This document shows positions 1-9,294 of a stretch of DNA of 64,000 nucleotides, one piece after another (the first letter of the stretch is position 1; each line of letters begins with the position of its first letter). Source of the stretch: Adiantum capillus-veneris (lineage: Eukaryota > Streptophyta > Polypodiopsida > Polypodiales > Pteridaceae). The DNA lies in assembly GCA_014529385.2 (NCBI GenBank), contig CM043946.1:39935558-39999557 (forward strand), written 5' to 3'. The notes under the pieces are model-generated. The model was not told where the DNA came from, made no database searches, and worked only from the letters and a program-made list of their open reading frames with translations. The position numbers and the translations under genes were made by a program.

Positions 1-540
1 CCAGCAACCCATCAGCGTTTTTTGTCAGTTTTCAGCCCTTTCATCATCGTAGCAGTACCCTCAGCATTTCAATTTTCAGCCCATAGCCTCTTCAACAGCT
101 TTAGCTTTTCAGCCATCATTGAGGACCCATTGCAACAGTACCCTCAATGTCGTTGTCGTTGTCGTTGTCGCAATACCAATTATCTCCAACAGTATCCATT
201 AGTACACCATAGCACGAGTACCCCTCATCGTCATCGTCGGACGCAGTACCCCAGCATCTAGCACCCATTGCGCTTTGGCTTGGCTCTTGCCTAGCTCATC
301 GTAGGGATCATCAAGACCTCCGTGTCCTTAGCACCCAAGTACCCGCAGTACCAAGTATCAAAGTATCCCTTAGCACCCACAACAGTACCCTCGGTATCTA
401 CCGTAGTACCCTTCAATTTCTTAGCAGTACCAAGCATCTGCATCAAGTACCCATTAGCGTCTCAGCATTTAGTCACTGTATCAGCATTTGTGCAAGTAAT
501 AAAGCAAGTACTTGCTCTGGAAACAAAGCAAGGGGGCCCT
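1..540. repeat. Low-complexity AGTACC-rich sequence
   Basis: The hexamer AGTACC and one-base variants recur throughout, often as CAGTACCC or CAAGTACCC, and there is a short GTCGTT run near 148-170. The first ~130 bases contain AGCGTTTT and TTTTCAGCCC words that also fill the leader part of LTR C at 12000-12440. This stretch may therefore be the end of a related LTR, or the 5' leader of the LINE that follows. I see no convincing gene; the short open frames here are low-complexity. Confidence 0.5.
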
Positions 541-573
541 TGAGGGTTGTTGGGACCCGAGCCGACATGTGGT

Positions 574-576
574 GTC

Positions 577-625
<49 letters not shown>
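574..625 (+). repeat. (CT)n microsatellite
   Basis: About 50 bases of nearly pure CT repeat, read directly from the sequence. It lies upstream of the LINE and on its sense strand, so it could be part of the LINE 5' leader. Confidence 0.95.
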
Positions 626-632
<7 letters not shown>

Positions 633-649
633 ATCCTGTGGTTTGAGGT

Positions 650-935
650 CCTGTGTCGAGGGCGAGCTGCCAGCCAAGGGGAGGCCCCTGAGCTCTGAAG
701 GGCGAGGACAAGGGCGAGCTGCCTACCAAGGGCGAGGGCGAGAAGAGCCAAGGGCGAGGACGAGCCAGCCAGGGCGAAAAGCGAGAAGGAAGGCAGCCAG
801 CCAAGGCGAGGACGAGGGCAGAGACCAGCCAGGTCGGGCCACGGCGAGGGCGAGGATGAGACCAGCTAGCCAAGGCGAGGGCGAGGGCGAGGACGAGAGC
901 AGTCAGCCAGGGCGAGGGCGAGCACGAGACCTCTG
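650..935 (+). repeat. GC-rich degenerate minisatellite (GGCGAG-rich)
   Basis: Words such as AAGGGCGAG, GGCGAGGACGAG and CAGCCAGG recur about every 15-40 bases, giving a G/A-rich plus strand. One frame stays open across it (547-942), but its product would be Ser/Leu repeats followed by Arg/Gly/Glu repeats, so I treat that frame as a by-product of the repeat. The position just 5' of the LINE allows it to be a repetitive LINE promoter/5' UTR, which is inference. Confidence 0.6.
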
Positions 936-1143
936 CTGGTGAGGGCCTTCTGGTGAGGGCCTTGACTCAGTGCTCGCTTTGTTCTTCTCTCTCGGATGGA
1001 CCAACTAGCCGAGGATGGTGATGCAAGTGGCTTCACCACCCCACAAAAAATGAAAGCGACATTCAAGCGGAGGAACAGAGATAGTATACTCTCGCCAAGC
1101 TCTCTGCGGGCACGGAAAACCGTCAAGAGTCCAAGATGATTTA

Positions 1144-1516
1144 ATGATGGAGAGGGTTCAAGCGATGATTAAATCGGAGCTCAGCTTTATGAGAGATGAC
1201 ATCAGGAAAGAGATGTACGCAAACGCAGAGAGTTATAAGAATTCTATGTATGCAGATATGAGGAAAGAATTGGATAAAGCAATGCTTGGTAAGCACTTTT
1301 CCACATCTCATCATGCTTACCAAGGAAAAGAAAGAATTCCTGAAGAAGAGACCAACACTTAAGAAAACTGGGATATTTATGGGGGATGACCTTACTTTAG
1401 CACAAATAGCACATATGCAAGAGTTGATGCCAGAGATCAAAGCAGCAAGGGAGAAGGGAAAATTTGCCTTTTATAGAGGAGGGAAAGTAGTGGTTTTGGA
1501 AAGACGCACAACATGA
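1144..1516 (+). pseudogene. LINE ORF1-like protein, frameshifted
   Basis: In other plant LINEs, ORF1 encodes an RNA-binding protein that packages LINE RNA. Here the first part (1144 to ~1300) is charged and helical-looking, rich in Met, Lys, Glu and Arg. The second part (~1300-1516) is one frame over and contains KKTGIFMGDDLT and a basic end FYRGGKVVVLERR. The change of frame near 1290-1320 means the ORF is broken. No zinc knuckle or RRM is obvious. The role is inferred mainly from its position directly upstream of ORF2. Confidence 0.55.
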
Positions 1517-1546
1517 TAGTGCGAGACATATGGGACCACACTCCGG

Positions 1547-4500
1547 ATGGCGGCATGGAATTGTAATGGATCATATAGGCTGGATGTGGGTGCCTTTGAG
1601 GATAGCTTCACAGATAGAGACATTGTCTTTTACTCAGAGACACATCAGAAATCTGGACAGTTGATGCCAAGTGTGACTGGCTATTCATGGGAGATAGCTT
1701 GTCGGCCAGACACTAGATCCCAGCATGGGAGTCGAGGTTCGGGAGGGGTAGCAATCTTATTCAGGGAGGAGTTGCAGCCGCTATTACAGATTGTCCGGAG
1801 AGATGACCAGGCGAGATACATGTGGGTGAGACTGAGAGCTGAGACGGGCAGATACTTATACATTGCTGTATGCTACTTTCCCCCTAGCACATCAGTCTAT
1901 ACCTCACCTAGAGGGCAATCCCCTTTCTCTATACTTGATGATGACATATGGGAGTTTTCTAGAGATGGAGATATCATTCTCTTGGGAGACTTTCATGCCA
2001 GGACGGCCAACTCCCAAACGGTATTTTATGATACCTCGGAGGAGATGCTTAGAGAGATGGATATATCGGAGATGGGGCTTGACAGACACTCACAGGACAG
2101 AGAGCACATAGGGTATGGGAGATATCTCATGGAGATGACGACTACACATGGTTTGGCCATACTTAATGGTCTAGAGATTTTTCCTTCGTCTGGGGGATTC
2201 ACATGCTTTCCACACAAACATGGGGCCAGTACAGTGGACTATGTCATGACTTCACCGAGTTTCATCTCTAGTATTTAGGATCTCAGTGTGGGACCTAGAC
2301 CTGTTGGAGTAGCAGTGGACCATGCTCTCCTGACTTTTTCAGTCTCTTTCAAGTATAACGCCTCTCAGACACCATGGAGGATTGCACACACATGGTATAC
2401 TTTTACACCAGAGACGGACTCAGTCTATGTGGAGGAGATTTACAGGCGGATGTGGGCAGCCGAGCCTGTATATACTGTGGAAGAGATCACCACTCTATTG
2501 ACGGAGATCTTGCATGGGGCAGCAGCAGAGGCATACCCACACACTCAACTAGATCAGAGAAGACGTTCTGGGAACATGCCTCAGAATAGTTGGTATGATG
2601 AGGAGTCCAGAGAGATGAGAGTTCAGATTCAGAGCGAGCTTATACTTGGAGTCATTACATATAGACAGTCTCGGATTGCCCTTCGGCGTTTAGTGCGACG
2701 GAAGAAGCGTGCCTTTTTAGCCCAGATGGAACGTGATTTGTATCAGCTCTTTTTGAGTCAAGATTCAGGTGAGGCCTGCCGTCTCTTCCATGAACACTCA
2801 CCTCCTCCAGTGATTACTTCTCCTGAGATTTGGGGTCAGTATGCAGCATCATTATATACAGTACCTGGGCAACCACCATTACCAGACCCTCTAGAGCCAT
2901 GTCTAGCCACTAGTACCTTCTTTACCACTAAGATGGTGAAGAACACCATTGACAGGATGAGGACTAGGAGAGCATATGATCATGAAGGTTTGGTGGCAGA
3001 GCACTTGATACATGCTAGAGATGTACTGTCAGAGGTTCTTGCGCGGTTGTTTAACCGTGTCATATGTGAGGGACTACCGGAGTCTTGGAGATTATCTACT
3101 ATTGTACCTCTCTTCAAGACAGGGGACCCCACGGTGATAGGGAACTACCGTACTATTATGATAGGGCACACATTGGCACGGTTGTATGCATCCATTCTTG
3201 AACAGCAACTGAGTAAATAGGCAGAAAATGAGGGCATGCGAGCAGCAGGACAGGCTGGATTCAGGAGGGGTTTCTGCACTTTGGACCATATTCTTACACT
3301 CAGAACCATTATTGAGGAGGGTCGGGCACATGGAAGACGGATGTATTGTTGCTTTGTGGACTTCCGCAAAGCGTTTGACACAGTGCCGAGGGCCAGATTG
3401 ATGCGTAGGCTACTGAAGTTGGGAGTACCCACGGAGATCATGTGGGGGATCATGGCTTTATACGGCTCAGTGCACTCTTGAGGGGATTTCTGACATTGTT
3501 CATTCCACTATTGGAGTGAAACAGGGGTGTCCTTTGTCCCCTACACTTTTTGGTATGTATGTAGATGAAGTCTCTGACTACATTGACAAAGAGGACGACA
3601 GATGCGCTCAGCTAGCAGGGACATGGATCCCTTTATTATTATATGCTGATGATATTGTGTTGATATCAGAGTCACCAGAGGGCATGCAGAGACAGTTGGA
3701 TGCATTGCACAACTTTGCAGAGGATAGTGGATTGTCTGTGAACCTTGGTAAAACCAAGGTTATGGTGTTAAAAACCACACCACAGTGGGTCAAGAGATCG
3801 GCACCTACACTCGTATATGGTCAGGATACTGTGGAGTACACAGATGAATATACATACCTGGGGGTGGTATTCACAGGACCAATGTTTACTCTGAGGAGAG
3901 CAGCAGAGACTAGATTGTCCAAAGCCTATGCGGCATTGGGAGGGCTAGAGAGGATGTGTTCGCAGGTTCAGTTTCAAGAACCACGAACAAAGCTATGGCT
4001 CTTTGATACTTTGGTTGCTTCAGCTATGCTTTATGGGGTCCAAGTTTGGGGACCATCTGTGAATCATGACAGTTGGAGGAGCATGGAGAGACCCTTGGTA
4101 CTTATGATATCCCGGATGATTAGAGCCAAGGTCTCCGTACCACATGCGATTATTCGAGCGGAGATAGCCGCCCCTCCTATAGAGATTGAGGCTCTTACCA
4201 AATCAGTGTCCCTTATGCAAAATCTATGGGATACACATAGAGGCAGATATACTAGATTGGCTCTTGAGTCCTCTAGGCAGTTACCGATGTAGGGAGACGC
4301 ATCATGTTGGTATGCGCAGATGACCTCATGGTTTCAGAGGCATGGTTTCAACATGGATAGATTGCCTCCTTTTCAGTATTCCCTGGATGCACCCTCCTTG
4401 CCAGTCACACGGACGGAGATCACTAGACTCATTCGTCAGGATCTTATACAGTTGGACACCAGGAGGACATGGGTAGAGCCGATGCAGGAGTTGGGCACGA

Positions 4501-5126
4501 AGATGGCTTTCTACAAAGAGCATCTTCTCCAACTTTCGGGAGATGGGTTTGTGATTCGTCCAAGCTACATGGACACTCGTTTGTCTCATGGTCTGCGATG
4601 TGCTATTGGTTAGATTCGCACATCTTCACACCAGCTGGAGATTGAGACGGGTAGATTTAGAGGGATACCACCGGAGTCTAGGATATGCCAACTATGCGAT
4701 AGAGAGCCAGAGACAGAGCTACACTACATATGTCACTGCACTGTGTATTATGAGATACGAGGGCGCTTCCATTGCTTATTCAGGGAGGGTTTTGGACCCC
4801 TAGATAGAGTCATGAGGTATCAGGATCAGAGATGCCTTGGCTTATATCTACTTGAGCTACACCGACATAGAGATAGTCTGCTGAGGAGACATGGAGTGCG
4901 ACAGTCACAGAGACAGATCACAGACTTCTTTGGATCGAGGGAGCCAGGAGACCAACCACCAGCACAGGGTTGTACCCACATTCATACCAAAGGCACCCTC
5001 ATTGACAGGGTGACTGAGCTCGGGAGATCGAGACGACCACGACCGAGACACAAGAGCACACTCCATCGACGGAGACTCCAGCAGAGGATCAGAGGCATTC
5101 TAGCACGACACCCAGAATGTCATTGA
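1547..5126 (+). pseudogene. LINE ORF2: endonuclease-reverse transcriptase-CCHC, with stops
   Basis: The protein would nick target DNA and copy LINE RNA there. The start MAAWNCNG is the usual N-terminal endonuclease motif. ILLGDFHART (near 1980), TVDYVM (near 2232) and VDHALLTF (near 2317) are the later endonuclease motifs. The reverse transcriptase has GQAGFRRG, FRKAFDTV, VKQGCPLSP and the catalytic YADD at 3642-3653. The C-terminus has a CQLC..H..C knuckle from 4686. Reading continues in one frame through TAG stops at 2276 and 3218. The frame then shifts near 3470-3482, and TAG stops follow at 4290 and 4611. It ends at the TGA before 5127. It is not functional as it stands. Confidence 0.88.
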
Positions 5127-5330
5127 GGGCCTACTCTACATTTTCACATTTCACATTTCACATTTCACACTTCATTTTCAGTTTCTACATTCAGTACTTT
5201 TTGTACTTGTACTTCAAACGTTGTATTAGATTCACCACTTTGTATCTGATGGTCTCATAGGTCATTTTGGCCTTTTGAAGACGTTAATATATCATTTCAT
5301 TTCATTTTCATTTCTCTCTCTCTGCGTCTC
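5127..5330 (+). other. LINE 3' UTR and TTTCA-repeat tail
   Basis: After the ORF2 stop come repeats of CATTTCACATTT. Then there is a ~90-base segment (about 5222-5300) that recurs reverse-complemented at 25.1 kb, and a tail of CATTT/TTTCA repeats running into CT-rich DNA. The shared segment plus tail marks the 3' end used for target-primed insertion. The exact end is uncertain within about 30 bases. Confidence 0.75.
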
Positions 5331-6265
5331 TCTCTTTCGTTCAGTTCAATTCAGTTCTTTCAAGTGAAGTAAAGTAACCTTGTGTTTGTGCGAAGTACTA
5401 GATCCGAGCTAAATCCACTTCCGCTCCAACCTGACACTAGCCCAAACGAGGCCTCGTAACTTTCCTCACAAAGACACTCTGTTTGGGACCCCATTAAATC
5501 GAAACCAGAGAAGGCACTCGCATAGTTTTTTCGGGACCCGTCCTATTGGGAACTATATTACCAGCACCGTCCGAGTCTGATTGAAGTATAATTGGGTTTT
5601 TCGGATGTCCCCAATGATTAAAAAAACCACTGTCTGCGTACACTTAGTCATGGTGGTCATTGGTATGAATTTAGCTATATTCTAAAGTTTCTATGATGTT
5701 TCACTGCATTCTATGGTTTTAAGTGATGTATGTAGACTGACTGTAGTGTGCCATATAGAGTCCGAAGTATGGAATCCTTGGGAGGGTCTGTCCGTACTTA
5801 TTCTGTACTTCCATACCTGTCCAAGTTCCACGTATAAAGAAACTATGGTCACTCGTTTCTCGTTTCCTTTGTACTGTTTCTAATCCATTCCATAACAAAG
5901 TGCAAGCTTGAAGTTGGGCCACCAAGGGAAGAGATTCAGATCTATCAAAAAGCACAAAAAGACAAATAATCCACACGTGGTTAAAAATTGTTTTCAATTA
6001 CAGTGGGTGCAAGTCCTAAAATACTGGGCGGGCTATCCATCCCCAAGGCGGTGTCTAAGGTCTCTAATTGAGATTGAAATCAGTGACAAAAGCTTCACCT
6101 TGCGAGAGTAGGCCGGGCACCGTGCCCGGCCCCCCAGCTCGCTAAAGTAAAAAAAAAGTTAAAAATTGTTTTCAATTACAGTGTGCAAGACCAGGGCATA
6201 AGCAGGCAATTGTGCCAAATTTAATCATCATCATTGTCAATGAGCAGGCAATCAAGCCACTTTAG
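5331..6265. other. Spacer between LINE and ALG13
   Basis: No recognisable gene. The open frame on the minus strand at 5719-5997 has no family signature. The interval contains a 26-base direct repeat (5980-6005 and 6158-6183) and a GC-rich palindrome at 6112-6130. The part next to 6266 should include the ALG13 3' UTR, since that gene runs leftward. Confidence 0.5.
5980..6183. repeat. 26-bp direct repeat flanking a 152-bp segment with a palindrome
   Basis: The 26 bases at 5980-6005 recur at 6158-6183 (core AAAAATTGTTTTCAATTAC). Between them lies a near-perfect palindrome at 6112-6130 (GCCGGGCAC, one base, then its reverse complement). A short A-run precedes the second copy. This could be a small insertion flanked by a long target duplication, or a local duplication. 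I cannot assign a family. Confidence 0.55.
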
Positions 6266-7236
6266 TTAATCATCATGGAAACCCAAGAAAGAGTTCAATG
6301 ATTTCACGAGGGCTGCAGGATTAGATGGTTTGTAAGGTACTAGCGAATCCAAGTCCATCTTGGTTATTGTCTTCAACAGAGTGCCTGGAGAGGCATACAA
6401 TAGGTACTTCTGTGCAGCTAGCTCCTCAGCAAGCTCTGCTTGATGATTATCCATCAAAGCTTCGTTAACAACCACAATAAGAGGCTTGCCCATTCGTAAC
6501 GTCTCGAAAATGCTGCCTGAACCTGCGATAATATACAAGCAATTTCCAGGTCTCTGATCCGCAGATTCATGCTTGGCTAATCATAATCAAAAACCATAAA
6601 TGCTGAACCTGCTACTGAGGGTTCGGAGCTTTTACCTGCATGACTTATCACCAGATCAGCTGAGCTCAAATGTTCCTTCAAGTCTGGTGAGAATGTGAAG
6701 AAGTCCACTTTCAACAATCCACCTACATCGTCCTGACAGCACCCAAGCTCAAACCCCATCCAGCCTATATCTTGATCTTATTCCATATCTTTTCTCATGT
6801 CCTAGTGCACATTACATAGATAATCTGGTCTGTACTTTGAATAAGTGCTACCATTTCTATAGAAAGGATGTCGGGATGATCCGGCACACAACCATACAAA
6901 ACAGGCTGTATTCTCTCAAAACAGTTCAAGATATCAAGGTACAGGACGTTTTAAGAGAAACTTTTGGGAAACAGACTTCTGTTTTCTGGTTCGTTCAACA
7001 GCAAGACATTCTCTCTTGTATCACAACACATACATATTACAAAGACAGGACTCGGGACTAAGATTGTGTAAGCATACCTTGGAGGGAAGATAAGAGCCAC
7101 GCCCTATTTGTAAAACAAGGGACGAGTATCCTTGACGGGCAAGAGCCGCTTTACACTCTTGTGTGTCAACAGCTGTGATTAGCGCATCAAAAAGGGTTGT
7201 GCCCACGGTGACAAAAACCTTTCCTCCATGCCCCAT
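6266..7236 (-). CDS. ALG13: ALG13, UDP-GlcNAc transferase catalytic subunit (three exons)
   Basis: ALG13 pairs with membrane protein ALG14 on the cytosolic face of the ER and adds the second GlcNAc to dolichol-PP-GlcNAc in N-glycan assembly. Exon 1 is 7236-7078, beginning MGHGGKVFVTVGTTLFDAL and ending AAG|GTATGC in phase 0. Exon 2 starts at 6747 or 6732 (both AG acceptors keep phase 0) and ends at 6636, coding VDFFTFSPDL and ADLVISHAG. Exon 3 is 6522-6266, coding GSGSIFETLRMGKPLIVVV and MDNHQAELAEEL. The intron between exons 2 and 3 is 113 bases with GT..AG ends and splits a Gly codon. The product is 170 or 175 residues, the usual length for plant ALG13. VTVGTT and HAGSGSIFE are GT28-family nucleotide-sugar-binding motifs. 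No stop or frameshift is seen, so it looks like a working gene and not a retrocopy. Confidence 0.88.
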
Positions 7237-7785
7237 TAACAAATGCTCCCAAAATCAGAATCTGACTGAGCAGAAAAATTAAGGTCAGTGAAGTGTCAAC
7301 TTACAGACTATAAGAGGCACTAGCACAAAGCACACAATTAAGACACACACCGGCTTCTAAAACAAAGAAGATATTCGAGCAATCATAATTAAAGTTAAAG
7401 CCCAAAAAACAAAACAACAGCTACTTGAAAATGACCGAGGCTGAAGAGATGGACAAAATATGCAAGAGAATCTTCCTTGATTGAGACTGCATACAAAACT
7501 CATGGACAAAACAGTAGAAAGACTTATTCCAAACCTCAAACGCATACAACAGAATAGACATAAGAGAAATGAACAATTTTTTTTTCAAATACAAGCTATA
7601 GATTAAATTGAGGTTCGACAATGTACAAACTTAAAAGGAGAAATACACGACCAAATTAAAAGACGACCTTGAAAGCAAAGAGAGAAAATTGCACAACTTT
7701 GCCATCTTACAGTAACATGACTCAAGAGACTGACTGAGTTATCAGATAGAGTTGAGCATACAATCACCTATGTCTTCTCCTTATA
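7237..7785. other. Upstream region of ALG13
   Basis: A-rich on the plus strand, with no recognisable coding segment; the small frames here have no family motif. The ALG13 promoter and 5' UTR should lie here. The first ATG of the gene (7236) is preceded in frame by TTG TTA, so I chose that ATG as the start. No clear TATA box can be fixed without transcript data. Confidence 0.4.
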
Positions 7786-7786
7786 C

Positions 7787-8235
7787 CCCACAGGACGAGA
7801 GAATAGGATTGTTGTTGAGATGGCTCAGGCTATGAGAGTTACCTCAGTCATTGTGGGCAGAGGCTGTTGCCACAGCTGTCGACATTCTCAACCATTCTCC
7901 TATAACTTCATTTCCTGAACAGACTTTATTTGAGGTTTTTTTTGGTAGAAAGTCCAATTTCTCCCATGTCCGTACCGTTGGGAGTGATGTCTATCACCAG
8001 GTTTCTAAGAAACTGAGAAGAAAATTGCATTCCTGAGTCCAATAAAATCATCATTGTCTGATATAACTCTCTTTATGACCCAGAATGGAATGACGAGCAT
8101 GTACCTTCAGACGGAGATAAGAGCTCCTAAACCTTCTAAATTATACTGAGAATTACCTATTCTAGATGTTTCTTCTGATGAGTCCTCTCTAAACGAACCT
8201 TTTTCTCCAGTTCCAGATCCTAGAAGTTCGCAAGA
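7787..8235 (+). pseudogene. Copia integrase C-terminal fragment (copia I, 5' piece)
   Basis: The frame around 7840-8036 reads LWAEAVATAVDILNHSPITS, then EVFFGRKSNFSHVRTVGSDV. This is the end of a Ty1/copia integrase and the following GKKP/HLRVFG-like segment. A Ser/Pro-rich linker (SSDESSLNEPFSPVPDP) follows. Frame changes near 7790-7850 and the stop at 8036 show decay. The copia reverse transcriptase that should follow is missing, and minus-strand gypsy DNA begins instead. RNase H of a plus-strand copia resumes at 25976, so both may be parts of one split element (inference). Confidence 0.7.
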
Positions 8236-8244
8236 TGAATTGTA

Positions 8245-8502
8245 GATAATGGTTTGACAAAGATTGAGTAGGCAAAAAAACTTGACTTTATTAATTTGGA
8301 AGTGGCCGAAGCTGATGCAAGAGAGACTGACGGGCCCTTCAGTTCAACATCTAAAACTAGATCCCATCTGATGATTTGTTGGATAATGGTTTGACAAAGA
8401 TTGAGTAGGCAAAAAAACTTGACTTTATTAATTTGGAAGTGGCCGAAGCTGATACAAGAGAGACTGACGCGCCCTTAAGTTCAACATATAAAACTAGATC
8501 TC
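8245..8502. repeat. 137-bp tandem duplication
   Basis: The sequence starting GATAATGGTTTGACAAAG at 8245 is repeated from 8382, a 137-base spacing, with a few mismatches. Both copies run to AAAACTAGATC. The minus strand of each codes the Ser/Phe-rich linker after the gypsy J protease, so this is a duplication inside an old gypsy pol. Confidence 0.85.
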
Positions 8503-9294
8503 TACCGTTGCTATTCTTCAATTGTAGCTTTCTAGCCCGAGTGCCCATTATCACACTCTTCTTGTGATGCCATGGAATCCCCAACAGAACATCACACCCA
8601 TCAAGTGGATGATATGAAAGTCCTCTTGTCCAACATAATCTTGATAGTGCAAGCAAAGCTGGCCTGCCAAGGGTGATACTACAACCTCATGCCTTGGTGC
8701 CAATAGGATTGTGTCCATCTGTAGCCCCTCTCCTCAAGCCTCACTCACAGTCGAGCCGCCATCTTTGGTGAAATAAAGTTGGCCTCAGCTCCATTATCAA
8801 AAACTCTCTTGACCTTGTACTTTGCCCCACACCTTGCAAAGCTCAGTAGTCTCGTCCTCCTGGTCCTTAGGCGTTTCCATAAAATCCAAAACTAGTTCTT
8901 TTGTCTTCCCTTTCTTGGCCCATCAGTCTTTGACCACCTTAGAAGTCTGTGGTTTGTCTTCCTCAGTTTCCTCCTCCTCTAGACACTCTGCCGCAATATG
9001 GCCCGTCTCATGACAATTGTAAGCGTCAGCTCGCTTTCTCTTGATAATCTTCTTCATTCATTATTGGTGTCTTTCTCGTCTGACTTGGTTCCTGCTAGAA
9101 GTGTCAGATATGTCCATGATCCTGTGAGCATCGAGTAGCCATCCTAAGCATAGTCCAACTCTTGAGTGCTAAGAGATATGTGCTTCAAGCAATAACTTTG
9201 TAGCTCCCAAGGCAATCCACAACATTAGCGTTCCATCTGCTCAAGTAAAATCTTTTGGCATAGGTCATAAGTGTGTTGTCCTCTGTCATACTCG
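8330..9294 (-). pseudogene. Gypsy J: gag end, zinc knuckle and protease, minus strand
   Basis: Read leftward from 9294, the gag end has MTEDNTLMTYAKRFYLSRW. A degenerate knuckle follows (NCHETGHIAAEC near 9025-8985, first Cys lost). Then comes a protease with FDNGAEANFIS near 8790 and DGCDVLLGIPWHHK near 8600. The last two match the corresponding part of gypsy A and B. Several stops and frame changes break it. Gypsy B is inserted in its gag at 9294/22295. The 5' part of this gag resumes at 22299-22860, so the two pieces form one element. Confidence 0.75.

Larger units (their letters stand above)
1141..5330 (+). mobile_element. LINE (non-LTR retrotransposon), decayed, nearly full-length coding part
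   Basis: The gene order is ORF1-like, then ORF2 with an APE-type endonuclease, reverse transcriptase and a C-terminal CCHC knuckle. A 3' tail follows that ends in TTTCA-type repeats. ORF2 starts 30 bases after the ORF1 stop, as is common for plant LINEs. The 5' limit is uncertain: the CT and GC-rich repeats upstream may belong to it. The element is dead, with four in-frame TAG codons and a frameshift in ORF2. A second, 5'-truncated copy of the 3' end is at 25.1 kb on the minus strand. I do not assign a LINE clade. Confidence 0.85.

Noticed and set aside
547-942. 131-codon open frame across the CT tract and GGCGAG repeats
   Set aside because: The product is only Ser/Leu repeats then low-complexity Arg/Gly/Glu; it follows from repeat composition.
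2276-4613. In-frame TAG codons as programmed readthrough or RNA editing sites of LINE ORF2
   Set aside because: Four stops, a frameshift and a broken ORF1 fit decay better. Stop-removing U-to-C editing is known for plant organelle transcripts, and nothing here is organellar.
5719-5997. 92-codon minus-strand frame with a hydrophobic start, as a secreted peptide gene
   Set aside because: No family motif, no neighbouring exon and no conserved signature; could be chance.
5331-6265. tRNA or other small RNA gene near the GC palindrome at 6112
   Set aside because: No cloverleaf or A/B box pattern could be formed by eye.
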